Shown: positions 1 to 8,988, counted from the stretch's first letter. The stretch is DNA of 64,000 nt from JAICSD01 sp963836665 (GCA_963836665.1 CAWIKL010000002.1:682001-746000); one strand, 5' to 3'. The notes: generated by a model not told the origin, from the sequence alone. A program made the numbers and translations.

Positions 1-1
1 G

Positions 2-286
2 CAACTCAACGGCCAGAACGCGGGTTCGAACTACGGAGACGATGTGGAGAGTGATGAGAATTATCCCATCGTCCGTCTCAGGAGTGCAGCTGGACTGATT
101 TACTACTGCGAGACCTACAACTGGACGAACACCGGAGTGGCGACAGGTGGCGCGCCCGAAGCAGTCTACTTCACGCCTCCCAGCGGAATCCCCGCCGGGA
201 ACTATTCGCTACAGGTGGTCGGCGCCGGGATAGGCGGTTTGCCGATCTACGTGAACATTACCGCGGCTCAGATTGCCGGCTCGTAG
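2..286 (+). CDS. C-terminal end of a galactose-oxidase-like secreted protein (partial)
   Basis: The reading frame is open from the first bases of the window, so the N-terminus lies outside and only about 94 residues are visible. The pattern YPIVRLRSAAGLIYYCETYN followed by a TGVATG stretch and an AGNYSLQVV strand resembles the C-terminal immunoglobulin-like domain (DUF1929 type) that closes kelch/galactose-oxidase-like proteins. A GTG at 44 is in frame but sits inside the domain, so I do not take it as a start. Family assignment is by pattern only. The catalytic kelch domain cannot be seen. Confidence 0.6.
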   Translation, partial: QLNGQNAGSNYGDDVESDENYPIVRLRSAAGLIYYCETYNWTNTGVATGGAPEAVYFTPPSGIPAGNYSLQVVGAGIGGLPIYVNITAAQIAGS

Positions 287-349
287 GCGCCCGGAACACG
301 GGCCCGAGCAATTAAATTTCATTCCTAGTGCAGTGAGAGGACGTTCGTC

Positions 350-1054
350 ATGACGCGCAGAGTGTCAAAGCTGTTCGCGAATCTCGGGATCGGGGTGCTG
401 ATTCTAATCGTACCCTCGGCGGCGCGCGCCAGTTCCATAGTCTTCACCAACTTCGGCGCCGGTCTCAGCTACGACGCCAGCGTCGGTAATCCGGTGGGCG
501 ACGACGGGTTTGGGCTTAGCGAGTGGCCGGGCGAGACCTTCGTATCCGCGGGCATGGCAAAGCTGAGCACGATTGAGATTGCTGTCAGCGCGATACCCGG
601 TTTCAGTGCAGTAGATCCGATTACCGTCGCCCTGAGGTCCGATTCGGCCGACTCACCGGACGCAGTCTTGGAGAGTTTCACTGTCCTGCCAGGCGCGCTC
701 GGGGTGCTGGGCACGCTCAGCGCTCCCGTGACGTTGACTTCGATAGCGCAGCCTCTGTTGACGCCGGGAACGCGGTACTGGCTGACCGCCGCAGCGCCTG
801 ACTCCAGCGGCTACGCCTGGAATTTCAACAGCACCGGAGCAAATGCGGATCACGCGGTCTTGATCGATGGTGGAGGAAGCTGGTTTGTGATCCCAAGCGG
901 CTTTGCCACGCCGGGCGGGTTCCAGATCGATGGCGATGCGGTTCAGGATGTGGTTCCGGAGCCTGCGTCTCTCTTGCTGCTCGGTACGGGATTCATTGGG
1001 ACGGCGCTTGGCCGTCGGCGCGTTCGCCGGCGGACCGGGAACCAGGCCTCGTAG
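350..1054 (+). CDS. PEP-CTERM sorted secreted protein
   Basis: A 234-residue protein with an N-terminal signal peptide (hydrophobic run about residues 12-27, cleavage near ARA-SS). It has a serine/threonine/glycine-rich beta-type body and a classic C-terminal PEP-CTERM signal: VPEPASLLLLGTGFIG, then a basic RRRVRRR tail. Such proteins are exported by Sec, recognised by an exosortase and processed at the PEP motif. The middle of the protein resembles the choice-of-anchor domains common in these families but gives no function. A second PEP-CTERM gene lies at 48486-49118. No exosortase gene is in the window. Confidence 0.88.
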   Translation: MTRRVSKLFANLGIGVLILIVPSAARASSIVFTNFGAGLSYDASVGNPVGDDGFGLSEWPGETFVSAGMAKLSTIEIAVSAIPGFSAVDPITVALRSDSADSPDAVLESFTVLPGALGVLGTLSAPVTLTSIAQPLLTPGTRYWLTAAAPDSSGYAWNFNSTGANADHAVLIDGGGSWFVIPSGFATPGGFQIDGDAVQDVVPEPASLLLLGTGFIGTALGRRRVRRRTGNQAS

Positions 1055-1138
1055 GCGAGTTCGCGCCGCGCTCGGAGCGTCATCGCTTGTTAATGGCCTC
1101 CGTAGTGCGCCTGGAGATCAAGTAGAACCGTTGGGCGG

Positions 1139-1999
1139 CTACCCTCTCGCTCGTTTTTTCGGCGGCGCGGCTGTCTTCTTTTCGGGCGCGTCGGCCTCCA
1201 CCTTCACCGGCTTCTTCTTGCCGGTGCTGACGCGATCCAGCGATTGCCGCAGCGCGTCCATCAGGTTCACGACCTTGGGCGGCGTTTCGTCTTCGGTCGC
1301 CACGACGTCCTCGCCGGCGATCTTGGCGTCGATGATCCGCTGCAGCTCTTCCTGGTAGGCGTCCTTGTACTCGCCGAGATCGAGCTGCCCTTCGAAATTC
1401 GAGATCACCTGCTTGGCGAGCTTGATCTCGTCGGGCTTCACCTTGGTCGGCACGCCCTCGAGCTCGTCAATCGCATCCATGCTGCGGATCTCGTTCGCCC
1501 GCCGCATGGTGTACATCACGAGCCCCTTGTCCTTCGGCTGCACCGCGACCAGGTACTCGCGGCCGTAGAGCGCCAGCTTGCCGATGCCGGCCTTGCCCTT
1601 CATGCCTTCGCGGATCACCGCGAACGCCTCTTGCGCCATCTGGCCGTCGGGCGCGAGATAGTACGGGCGCTCGACGTAAATCGGATCGATCGATTCAACC
1701 GGCGTGAACTGCACGAGATCGATCACGCGCGTCGACTCGGGGCGGACCTTCGCCAGGTCCTCCTCGTCCATGACCACGTAGCGTCCCTTCTCGAACTCGT
1801 AGCCCTTGACCACCTCGGACAGCGGCACTTCCCGGTCGCACTTCGGGCACCACCGCTTCTGCTGGATGCGCGTCTGGCACTCGCCGTGGAGCTGGTTGAA
1901 GCTGATCGTCGCCGCGGAGTCGGTCGCCGGGAAGACCCGCACCGGGATGTTGACCAGCGAGATCTTGAGGAAGCCCTTCCAAGTCGGTCGTGCAGCCAT
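1139..1999 (-). CDS. ku: Ku DNA end-binding protein (bacterial NHEJ)
   Basis: A 286-residue bacterial Ku. It homodimerises as a ring on double-strand break ends and recruits LigD for non-homologous end joining. The start is the ATG before AARPTWKGFLKISLVN, which is where this family begins. The frame stays open 29 codons further upstream, but that stretch is not Ku-like. Visible family signatures are KGFLKISLVNIPV at the N-terminus, CPKCDREV (about residues 50-57), YYLAPD and the central beta-barrel core. The C-terminus is a lysine-rich tail (KKKPVKV ... PPKKRARG), typical of Ku proteins that contact LigD or DNA. The ligase partner is at 9508-11490 on the opposite strand, not in an operon with it. 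Confidence 0.95.
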   Translation of the reverse strand: MAARPTWKGFLKISLVNIPVRVFPATDSAATISFNQLHGECQTRIQQKRWCPKCDREVPLSEVVKGYEFEKGRYVVMDEEDLAKVRPESTRVIDLVQFTPVESIDPIYVERPYYLAPDGQMAQEAFAVIREGMKGKAGIGKLALYGREYLVAVQPKDKGLVMYTMRRANEIRSMDAIDELEGVPTKVKPDEIKLAKQVISNFEGQLDLGEYKDAYQEELQRIIDAKIAGEDVVATEDETPPKVVNLMDALRQSLDRVSTGKKKPVKVEADAPEKKTAAPPKKRARG

Positions 2000-2025
2000 G
2001 GGGGAATTATCGGCCAGGCCGGGCC

Positions 2026-2092
2026 AGGAGGTTAGAGGGTGGAGGAGGAAATGCGGGGCCTCGCGACCCTGCAGCTCAACCTCCAACCTCCT
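2026..2092. repeat. Inverted heptamer-type repeat between ku and the TonB receptor gene
   Basis: The left arm 2026-2040 (aggaggttagagggt) and right arm 2078-2092 (aacctccaacctcct) are reverse complements at 13 of 15 positions. Each arm is built of a 7-bp word repeated about twice (aacctcc). It sits downstream of the receptor gene and upstream of ku, both on the minus strand. There is no T-run, so a standard intrinsic terminator is not supported. The same architecture recurs at 7976-8040, 9419-9489 and 29006-29099. Confidence 0.6.
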
Positions 2093-2096
2093 GCCG

Positions 2097-5069
2097 CTAA
2101 AAGAGATAGCGGATCTGGAACTGGAACATCCGCGGCGGATCGATATTGGCGAAGGCCGGAATGGCCGTCGTCGCCGACACGGGCGCGAACTGGCCGAACG
2201 TGTTCAGCACCGTCCCGGTATCGCCGTATGTCGTATTGCCGCGCGCGAGCATATTGGCGTGGTTGAACAGGTTGAACCCTTCGAGACGCAGCAGAATCGT
2301 GCGGCCCTGCATCTTCAGCCGGCCTTCGACGAACATCGAGACGTCCTGGGTCCCCGTGCCGATGAACGTGGACTTGCCGACGACCGAACCGTCGATGACG
2401 GGGCGATCGTTGGTCGCCCCGTCGCCGTTGTTATCGACGCCGGTGGTGGCGTTGACCGGCCGTGCCGACGCGAGCTGCGCGACCGTGCCGGCCGAGATGT
2501 TGAGCGGCAGGTTGTAGACGAACGTGATCACGGCGCGATGGCGCTGGTCCAGCAGGCTGGGACCGCGCTCTTGCTCGCCGAGCTGGGTGATGTTGGCGTC
2601 GTTGGGGCCGATCCCGTTGCCATCCGGCTCGCTGGTGTTCGTCGCCTTCGACAGCGTGTAGCTGACCGACGCGAGCCAGCGGGTGCTGCCGCGATAGCTG
2701 AAGTCGGTCTGGAGCCCGTCGTAGTCGGCGACGCCGAGATTCATGATGGTGTTGATGTTGCGCACGCCGCCCGTCACCGGCACGATCGGTCGCGTCAAGT
2801 CGGCTTGCGCCGCCGTGCGGACCTGGCCGGGCGCCGTGCGAACGAACACCGAGGGCGCGTTGAGATCGACGGTGCGCACGAGATCCGACCAGTGCTGGTG
2901 GACGTAGTCGGCGCCGGCAAAGAACCCGTGCCCGATCTCACGCTCGGCGCCGATCGATGCCACCTGCGAGCGCGGATTGCGCAGCTCGTCCGGATAGTTG
3001 GGGACCTGGGTGAAATCCAGACCGTATTGCGGGAACTGCTTCAGGTAGTAGTCGCGCTTGCCGGCGATGATCGTGATGTTGCGCGCCGGCAATGCGGAGG
3101 CCGTCCCGACGAACGAGATCGGCACGCAGGTCAGACAGGTCGGGAACCCGGTCTGGCCTGGCGTTGCTGTGTAGGTCGTGAAGCCGTCGAGGCCGCTCTG
3201 GATATAGCCCGCGATGATGTTCGACTGCACCTGCGTGTAATACATGGCATAGCCGCCACGGATGGAGAGGCGTGAGTCGCCGCCAGGATGCCAGCCGAAG
3301 CCGACGCGGGGCTGAAAGTTCGTCCGCGAGCTCATCAGCGTCTGCACGTCATAACGGAGACCGAGATCCAGCGTCAGGTCGTGGGTGGGGCGGTACTTGT
3401 CCTGCACGAACGCGACCCCCAGCCACTGGTTCAGCGTGTAGGCCGCCGGCTGCCCCAGGCTGTACGGCTGCGAGTAGTTCTGCACGTCGTTGATCGTCAG
3501 CTGATCGAACGGCAACGTCGACGACGCACCGGTCCCGACGAACGTGAACGTACCGCCCAGCGCTTGCCCCGGCTCGGTGCCGACGCCGCCCGACATGTGC
3601 CGCGCGAGATTGCCGCCGAAGCGGAAATCGTGCGTGCCGTGCGACCACGACAGCGTGTCCGAGAACTGCACCTGGCGGCTGTAGACGTTGGTGAACTGAT
3701 TCGCGCCAATCTTGAACGGGACCGATCCGGCTGTCCGCTGGTACACGGTGGTCGACTCGATCGACTCCCACTTCGTCACGGGGTCGCCGTCGGTGTAGCC
3801 GACGCGCGCTTCGTTCAACATGTTCGAGCTCAGCACCGACACCAGGTTCGTCTGGAACGTCCAGCCGCCCCGCGTGTAGCGACGAGCCGCGCTCGGCGCG
3901 GTCGTGCCGATCACGGCGTCGTTGGGATTCGTGTCATAGAAATGATCGTAGTTGCCGCGGAACGTCAGCGTCTCGGTATCGGTGAGCTTGTGGTCGACGC
4001 GCGCGTCGGCCAGGCCGGACCGGTACTCGCCGACATACGTGAGGCTGCCGTTGTCGAGCACGAACGCCGGCAGCGTACTCGACAGCGCCGTTGTGCGATC
4101 CTGTTGCGTGTAGTCTCCCGCGGCGAAGTAGAACGTCCGGTCTTTCTTGATCGCGCCGCCGGCCGATCCCGAGTACTGGTGCAGCTGGTCGGGAATGTCG
4201 ACCGGCGTGATCGACGTGAGTCCCGTCGGCACCGCGCAGCTCGAGATGGACGACGGACAATAGTTCTTCGTCCCGAACAACGCCGCCTGCCATCCGCCCG
4301 GCCGCCCCATATACAGGCCTTCGCCGTGCAACTGGTTCGTCCCCGTCTTGGTGACGATGTTAAATGCAGGTCCTGACGTAAAGCCGTATTCGGCGGAGAA
4401 CGCGCTCGACAGGATGGTCACTTCCTGAACGGCGCCCATCGGCACGTTGGCCAGCATCGTCTGCCGGCCCCAGCCCTCGTCGTTGTTCGCGCCGTCGAGC
4501 ATGTAGGTGACGGTGCGGCGGCTGCCGGCTCCCGTCACGAAGTAGGTCGCGTTGACGAACAGATCGCCCGTGCCTTTGCCCTGCCGGAACGCCGAGCTGA
4601 ACAACGGCAGCGTCGTCACCTTCCGCCCGAGGATCGGCGTTTCGTCAATCGTCGCGGCGTCCATGCGTTTGCCGATCTGGGCATCGGCGCGGACCCCCTG
4701 GGTAGTGCCGTAGACCGTGACGTCACTCTTGCCGCCGCTCGCCACGAGTTTCACCTTCACGGTCGCGGTCTCACCGGCGCGGAGGACGAGCGCCGGCGAA
4801 TCTTCCGCCGTGAACCCGTCCTTCGTGACGTTGACAGCGTACGTCCCGGTCAGCGACAGGGTCGGCATCGTCGCCGAGCCTTCCGTGCTCGACATCGCCT
4901 CGCGGACGGAGCCTGTCGCCGTGTTCGTGACGGTGACCTTCGCGTCCTTGACGACTCCGCCGGTCTGATCGATGACGACGACAACGATCGAGCCCGTGTT
5001 CGGTGATTGTGCCGCGGCCGGCGCGGCGGCCAGCACGATCGCGGCGAGATACACGAGTAGCGTTTTCAA
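2097..5069 (-). CDS. Oar-type TonB-dependent outer membrane receptor
   Basis: A 990-residue outer-membrane receptor. A signal peptide (about 1-20, ending AAA-QS) is followed by a carboxypeptidase-regulatory-like beta-sandwich (about 25-105), then a plug domain with YMLDGANNDEGWG and the TKTGTNQLHGEG motif, then a long 22-strand-type barrel ending in an aromatic residue (FQFQIRYLF). This is the Oar/CarboxypepD_reg family that Acidobacteria carry in large numbers. They take up large substrates, probably glycans or peptides, using TonB energy. The start is TTG, supported by a taggag Shine-Dalgarno seven bases upstream. Upstream on the same strand is a secreted laminin-G-like protein gene at 5080, a gap of only ten bases, so co-transcription is likely. 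Confidence 0.9.
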   Translation of the reverse strand: MKTLLVYLAAIVLAAAPAAAQSPNTGSIVVVVIDQTGGVVKDAKVTVTNTATGSVREAMSSTEGSATMPTLSLTGTYAVNVTKDGFTAEDSPALVLRAGETATVKVKLVASGGKSDVTVYGTTQGVRADAQIGKRMDAATIDETPILGRKVTTLPLFSSAFRQGKGTGDLFVNATYFVTGAGSRRTVTYMLDGANNDEGWGRQTMLANVPMGAVQEVTILSSAFSAEYGFTSGPAFNIVTKTGTNQLHGEGLYMGRPGGWQAALFGTKNYCPSSISSCAVPTGLTSITPVDIPDQLHQYSGSAGGAIKKDRTFYFAAGDYTQQDRTTALSSTLPAFVLDNGSLTYVGEYRSGLADARVDHKLTDTETLTFRGNYDHFYDTNPNDAVIGTTAPSAARRYTRGGWTFQTNLVSVLSSNMLNEARVGYTDGDPVTKWESIESTTVYQRTAGSVPFKIGANQFTNVYSRQVQFSDTLSWSHGTHDFRFGGNLARHMSGGVGTEPGQALGGTFTFVGTGASSTLPFDQLTINDVQNYSQPYSLGQPAAYTLNQWLGVAFVQDKYRPTHDLTLDLGLRYDVQTLMSSRTNFQPRVGFGWHPGGDSRLSIRGGYAMYYTQVQSNIIAGYIQSGLDGFTTYTATPGQTGFPTCLTCVPISFVGTASALPARNITIIAGKRDYYLKQFPQYGLDFTQVPNYPDELRNPRSQVASIGAEREIGHGFFAGADYVHQHWSDLVRTVDLNAPSVFVRTAPGQVRTAAQADLTRPIVPVTGGVRNINTIMNLGVADYDGLQTDFSYRGSTRWLASVSYTLSKATNTSEPDGNGIGPNDANITQLGEQERGPSLLDQRHRAVITFVYNLPLNISAGTVAQLASARPVNATTGVDNNGDGATNDRPVIDGSVVGKSTFIGTGTQDVSMFVEGRLKMQGRTILLRLEGFNLFNHANMLARGNTTYGDTGTVLNTFGQFAPVSATTAIPAFANIDPPRMFQFQIRYLF

Positions 5070-5079
5070 CGTAATGCTC

Positions 5080-5889
5080 CTACTTGGGGCTGACGACGTA
5101 ATCTTTGAAGTAACTGGTCGAATCGGTCTTCGACCACAAGCCGACCTTGCCGGTGATCGGCGCCCGGATGACCGAGTTTTTCTCCGGGTAGAGGTCGTCG
5201 GCGGGCGGCGCGCCGTTGCGGCCCGGCTGCGGGGCGGTGCCGAGCACGTAGGTCAAGACCTTCTGCCCGTCGAGCGTGCCGGTGATATTCGCGCCGTCGA
5301 CGTCGAGTCGCAGCTCATGCCAGTTCGCGCGATCGGTCTCCCCTTTCAGCAGGTCGCCGTCGCGCGGCCGAATCAGGGGTCGGCGGATGCCGTTGTGGAA
5401 CTCCCACAGGATGACGTTGTGCTCGGTGTCGTTGTAACGCAGCGCCAGCCAGTCGCCGTTTGGCTTGACGTTGAAGAGGATCCCCGAGCAGCGGTCTGCT
5501 TCGCCACCGACGGTCTTGAACTTCGTCGTGATCGATCCGTCGGCGAAGTTGTCGACCGACTTGAGGACCGCGACCGGGTAGTAGGCGAACTGCTTGGCGT
5601 TGTCCATCAACTCTTCGTTGGACGTACCGTAGAGCTTGCGCGCGCTCTGGACCAGCAGCTTGGTCGGGTTGTCTTTGCTCGCGACCCACGGCCGGCCGTC
5701 GACCATGATCGCCTTGTCGGCACCGTCCTGCACGACCGTCCACGTGCCGACCATCGGCTCGAACGTCTGCGGCGGCTGTCCGACTTTCTCTTTCGAGAGA
5801 TTCACCCTCGTGTCGGCGGCCGCCAGCGGCACGATCACCATCGCCGCCGCGGCGAGCGCCGTCAGTCTTCCTGTCCACTTGCCTTTCAT
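5080..5889 (-). CDS. Secreted protein, laminin-G/DUF1080-like fold
   Basis: A 269-residue exported protein with a Sec signal (about 1-25, LAAADT). The body reads as a single concanavalin/LamG-type beta-sandwich: WTVVQDG, then GILFNVKPNGDWLALRYND, WHELRLDVDGANITGTLDGQKV, then GKVGLWSKTDSTSYFKDYVV at the C-terminus. This is the pattern of family-16-like or 3-keto-disaccharide-hydrolase-like (DUF1080) domains. No catalytic residues can be assigned with confidence, so it may be only a binding module. The start has a strong ggaggag Shine-Dalgarno, and its ATGA overlaps the stop of the ABC permease upstream. It therefore belongs to a four-gene minus-strand operon (ATPase, permease, this protein, TonB receptor). 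Confidence 0.7.
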   Translation of the reverse strand: MKGKWTGRLTALAAAAMVIVPLAAADTRVNLSKEKVGQPPQTFEPMVGTWTVVQDGADKAIMVDGRPWVASKDNPTKLLVQSARKLYGTSNEELMDNAKQFAYYPVAVLKSVDNFADGSITTKFKTVGGEADRCSGILFNVKPNGDWLALRYNDTEHNVILWEFHNGIRRPLIRPRDGDLLKGETDRANWHELRLDVDGANITGTLDGQKVLTYVLGTAPQPGRNGAPPADDLYPEKNSVIRAPITGKVGLWSKTDSTSYFKDYVVSPK

Positions 5890-7214
5890 GCGTTTCTCCT
5901 CCGATAGATAAAGGCGACGGCGACCACGAGCGCCGGCCAGATGCCATAGAACACCGCGCCGGCGCGCCGCGGCGGCACGGCAAGCGGATGTCCCGTGAAG
6001 ATCTCGCTGCTGTCGGCTGGCGGCTCGACGCCGGCCAGCTCGTAAATGGTATCGAGCACTCCCTCGACCGACGTCTTGCGGCTCATGAGCGGCTGCCGAT
6101 CGTCGAGCTGATACCAGACCTCGCCGTAGTGCGCCGTGTTCTGCTCGAACAGGCCCGTCGAGGTGTTCGCGAGATAGCGCACCTGCAGCCGCGGCATCAC
6201 CCGGCGCAGCTTCGATAGCACCTTGTGTTCGAGATCGGCGCGGCGCGGATCCTCTGCCGCCAGGTGCGCCTCGATGCGCAATGGCTGCCGGATCGTGCGC
6301 AGCACGGCCTCATCGGCGCGCGGCAGCGAATTCATGCGGTTTTCCGAGAAATCCCAACTCGGTGTGACAAAGCTGCAGCCTACGATCGCCGCCGCGGCCA
6401 GGGCGCCGGCCAACGCGGATTCGTAGATGCGCGCGCTGACCGCTGCCCCCAGGCGCGTCCAGATCGCCGCCACCGACAGCCCGAGGCCGGCGAGAATCAG
6501 CGCAATCAGGATGACGTCGAGGCGGACTAATCCGTGCTGGAATTCGGCGACGACGGCCGTCGGCGTGTAACCAGCGACCCGTTCCCACAACCCGCCTTCG
6601 ACGGCGGCGATGAAGTTGACGATCCATGTCCCGACCGTGACGCTGAGCGTGACGATGGCGGCGGTCGATGGGTGGTCGGTGAGCGATGCCGCCGCAGAGG
6701 CGACAGCGATCGTCAAGCAGGCGTTCAGCACGTGGCCGAGCAGCACCGACGTCAATTCCGGGGCGTAGACCGATCCGCCATAGCTTCGCCACAGGACGAC
6801 CGCGGCCGCGGCCGGCAGTGTCACCAGCAACCAGCCGGCAAGCAGCACCAGCGCCTTGGCGCCGACGCGGAGCAGCGGCGAGATCGGCTGCTGCAGTTCG
6901 ATCTTGAGTGCGCCGCTCTGGCGGTCTCCGGCCATCACGCGGATGGCGACGAACGGCAGCAGGAAAGCCGCGGCGAGTTCGCAGGCGCTGAAAGTCGGCG
7001 CCCAGACGCCGACCAGCGGCGAAAACGCCTCGCCTACGCCTTCAGCCGTACCGCCGTAGCCGCTCAACTCTGCGTACGTCCTGACTGCGCTGATGAACGA
7101 CACGCCGATGAGCGGACCGCTGAGGAGGAGGAGAACCCACCACGATCGCGCCGCCAGCAGCTCGCGCCATTCCTTCTCGACGAGCCAGCGCAGCCGCGAC
7201 TTACGTGAGCGCAA
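5886..7214 (-). CDS. ABC transporter permease with a GldG-like extracytoplasmic segment
   Basis: A 442-residue ABC-2 type permease. Several hydrophobic helices (about 28-48, 90-110, 145-230, 275-300) are followed by a soluble stretch after the last internal helix. That stretch (NRMNSLPRADEAVLRTIRQP ... LEHKVLSKLRRVMPRLQVRY) resembles the start of the GldG/ABC-auxiliary domain seen in gliding-motility-type exporters. A final helix and an RRRNA tail end the protein. It overlaps the ATPase gene by 14 bases and the next gene by 4 (ATGA), so the three are translationally coupled. The start TTG was chosen because it gives the first complete helix. The substrate is unknown. Confidence 0.82.
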   Translation of the reverse strand: MRSRKSRLRWLVEKEWRELLAARSWWVLLLLSGPLIGVSFISAVRTYAELSGYGGTAEGVGEAFSPLVGVWAPTFSACELAAAFLLPFVAIRVMAGDRQSGALKIELQQPISPLLRVGAKALVLLAGWLLVTLPAAAAVVLWRSYGGSVYAPELTSVLLGHVLNACLTIAVASAAASLTDHPSTAAIVTLSVTVGTWIVNFIAAVEGGLWERVAGYTPTAVVAEFQHGLVRLDVILIALILAGLGLSVAAIWTRLGAAVSARIYESALAGALAAAAIVGCSFVTPSWDFSENRMNSLPRADEAVLRTIRQPLRIEAHLAAEDPRRADLEHKVLSKLRRVMPRLQVRYLANTSTGLFEQNTAHYGEVWYQLDDRQPLMSRKTSVEGVLDTIYELAGVEPPADSSEIFTGHPLAVPPRRAGAVFYGIWPALVVAVAFIYRRRNA

Positions 7215-7920
7215 GGAACGTGTCCTCTAACGAGGATGGAGACAAAGACGGCGAAGGAGCGTTCCGAGCAAGCTCCTCGGCGGTGCCCTCTCCGACGATG
7301 CGGCCGCTGCTCAACAGCACGAAGCGATCGCACACGCGTGCCGCGTCGGAGATTTGGTGGATCGACAGGAACAGCGTGCGCCCCGCGGCCGCGTGCTCGC
7401 GCAGCGCGCCGCCGATCTCACGCGTCTGACGCAGGTCGAGCCCATCGAACGGCTCGTCGCAGAGCAGCACGGGATGCGGCGTGAGCAGGCCGACCGCCAG
7501 CAGGGCGCGCTTGCGCTGGCCCTTCGACAATGTGCCGATCGGCGAGCGCAGCAGGGGCGACAATTCGAGGCGCTCGATGACGCGCGGCAGGGCCGCCGGA
7601 TCGCCCCCGAAAAAGCCGGTCGCGAAGTCGAGTGCCCACCCTACGGTCTGCGACGGCCACGGCGCGATGCTGTCAGGCAGGTAGAAAATACGAGCGTCGC
7701 GATCGGGCGGTGTGATCGCCTTCCCGTCGAAGCGGATTTGGCCGCCGTCATAGGGCAGCACGCCGGCGATGCACTCGAACAACGTGGTCTTGCCGGCGCC
7801 GTTGGGACCAATCAGCCCAAGCACTTCCCCCCGTCGCACCGAAAACGAGACCTCTGCAAGCGCGAGCGTCCGCCCATAAGATTTCGTCAGGCGGTCGACG
7901 GCCAGCAGGGGGGAAGACAT
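7201..7920 (-). CDS. ABC transporter ATP-binding protein
   Basis: A 239-residue nucleotide-binding subunit of the exporter whose permease follows immediately. Walker A is GPNGAGKTT (Lys44), the signature region is LSKGQRKR, Walker B is VLLCDEP with the catalytic glutamate, and the switch histidine is in LSIHQ. The length is normal for ABC-2 type efflux ATPases. It is the first gene of the minus-strand operon. The short region upstream (7921-8043) contains heptamer repeats and the end of the divergent regulatory block. Confidence 0.93.
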   Translation of the reverse strand: MSSPLLAVDRLTKSYGRTLALAEVSFSVRRGEVLGLIGPNGAGKTTLFECIAGVLPYDGGQIRFDGKAITPPDRDARIFYLPDSIAPWPSQTVGWALDFATGFFGGDPAALPRVIERLELSPLLRSPIGTLSKGQRKRALLAVGLLTPHPVLLCDEPFDGLDLRQTREIGGALREHAAAGRTLFLSIHQISDAARVCDRFVLLSSGRIVGEGTAEELARNAPSPSLSPSSLEDTFLALT

Positions 7921-7975
7921 GGCGAAGGAAAAGTCTATCGGGCGGGACGTACCTACTACCAGCAGTCGTAGACTC

Positions 7976-8040
7976 GCTAATCCTTAATCGTTGATCCTGA
8001 ATCCTTTATCCAGATCCAGGATTAACGATTAGCGATCAGG
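7976..8040. repeat. Heptamer repeat array with inverted second half
   Basis: Read on the plus strand from 7977, the sequence breaks into seven-base words: ctaatcc, ttaatcg, ttgatcc, tgaatcc, tttatcc, agatcca, then ggattaa, cgattag, cgatcag. The first five share an atcc/atcg core. The later ones are its reverse complement, so the outer words (cgctaatc at 7975-7982, gattagcg at 8027-8034) can pair. It fills the gap between the M56 peptidase stop and the ABC operon start. Confidence 0.7.
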
Positions 8041-8043
8041 GGC

Positions 8044-8988
8044 TCAGGGCAGTGCTTGCACTGCCTGCTCCATGAGCGCGTGGAGCGAGGGAGCGGCAAC
8101 GAGGATGGCGGCCGCGACCGCGGCGAGCGCGCACGGAAGGGCGAAGCGCACCCAGCCGGACGAGACGGTGGCAGGCGCGGGCTCGATGAGCTGCCGGACG
8201 CGGTTTTCGATGCTACCGCCGAGATAGAACGCGCTGACGAGGTGCGGCGCCGACGGAGCGGCGAGGCGGGCGACGTGGACGAGGGCGTCCGCCAGGTCGA
8301 GACGCGCCGAGGGATGCAGCGCCGCGGCACGCGCGTCAGCGGCTTCTTCGCACGCGACGGCCCAGGCGCGCTCGAATCGCGAGCCGCCGAACAAGTCGGG
8401 ACACGTGCGCATCACCAGCCGCTTGACGTTGTCGTACGCCGAAACGTGCGCGCACTCGTGCGCGACCATGGCGGCGATCTCAGGTGCGCTGAACTCGCGC
8501 AGCACGCGCTCGGCGATGATCAACCGCGGGCGCCAGACGCCAGCGACCGCGACCGTGGGGAACGCGTCTTCGATGGCAAGCGCCGGCAGGCGCGCGGTCA
8601 GCCCGGCGACGGGACGGCCGCGGTCCTCGCAGACGCGGACAAACATGGCCGTCGCGCGCCAGGCCGTTGCCGCGCGCCACAGACCGCGCACCAGCAGAAA
8701 CGCGCCGGCGCACGCCGCGATGGCCAGCGTCCGGTTGAGCGGCTCGACGGTGCCCCGATCTTCGAACCACAAGAAGATCGGCAGCGCGATTGTGAACGCC
8801 ACGGTCCCTGCCAGCGCAATCGGCAGCACCCGGATGCCAAAAAGGGCCTGCTCCCGCCTCAGCACCGGAGTGCGATCGATGCGGCGCGCAAGCAGAACTC
8901 CGGCAACCCGCGCCAGCGCCGAGCCCGCGATCGCAGCAACCGCGAACGCCGAAAGGGTGCTGACCGCGGCGAGCAGCCAGAACCTCAC
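8044..8988 (-). CDS. M56 family (BlaR1-type) membrane peptidase
   Basis: A 314-residue integral membrane metallopeptidase. N-terminal helices lie at about 4-34 and 50-75, with another near 88-102. The zinc-binding HECAH motif is at residues 177-181 and the downstream glutamate in CEEAAD is near 214-215. There is a final membrane helix near the C-terminus. BlaR1/MecR1 relatives sense a signal and cleave the partner BlaI-type repressor. This one is short and lacks a penicillin-binding sensor domain, so the inducing signal is unlikely to be a beta-lactam bound covalently. It overlaps the upstream blaI-like gene by four bases. Confidence 0.88.
   Translation of the reverse strand: MRFWLLAAVSTLSAFAVAAIAGSALARVAGVLLARRIDRTPVLRREQALFGIRVLPIALAGTVAFTIALPIFLWFEDRGTVEPLNRTLAIAACAGAFLLVRGLWRAATAWRATAMFVRVCEDRGRPVAGLTARLPALAIEDAFPTVAVAGVWRPRLIIAERVLREFSAPEIAAMVAHECAHVSAYDNVKRLVMRTCPDLFGGSRFERAWAVACEEAADARAAALHPSARLDLADALVHVARLAAPSAPHLVSAFYLGGSIENRVRQLIEPAPATVSSGWVRFALPCALAAVAAAILVAAPSLHALMEQAVQALP

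Noticed and set aside
1806..3275. A 489-codon plus-strand open frame
   Set aside because: It is antisense to ku and the TonB receptor and is composed of Arg/Ala/Asp-rich low-complexity sequence, a high-GC artefact.
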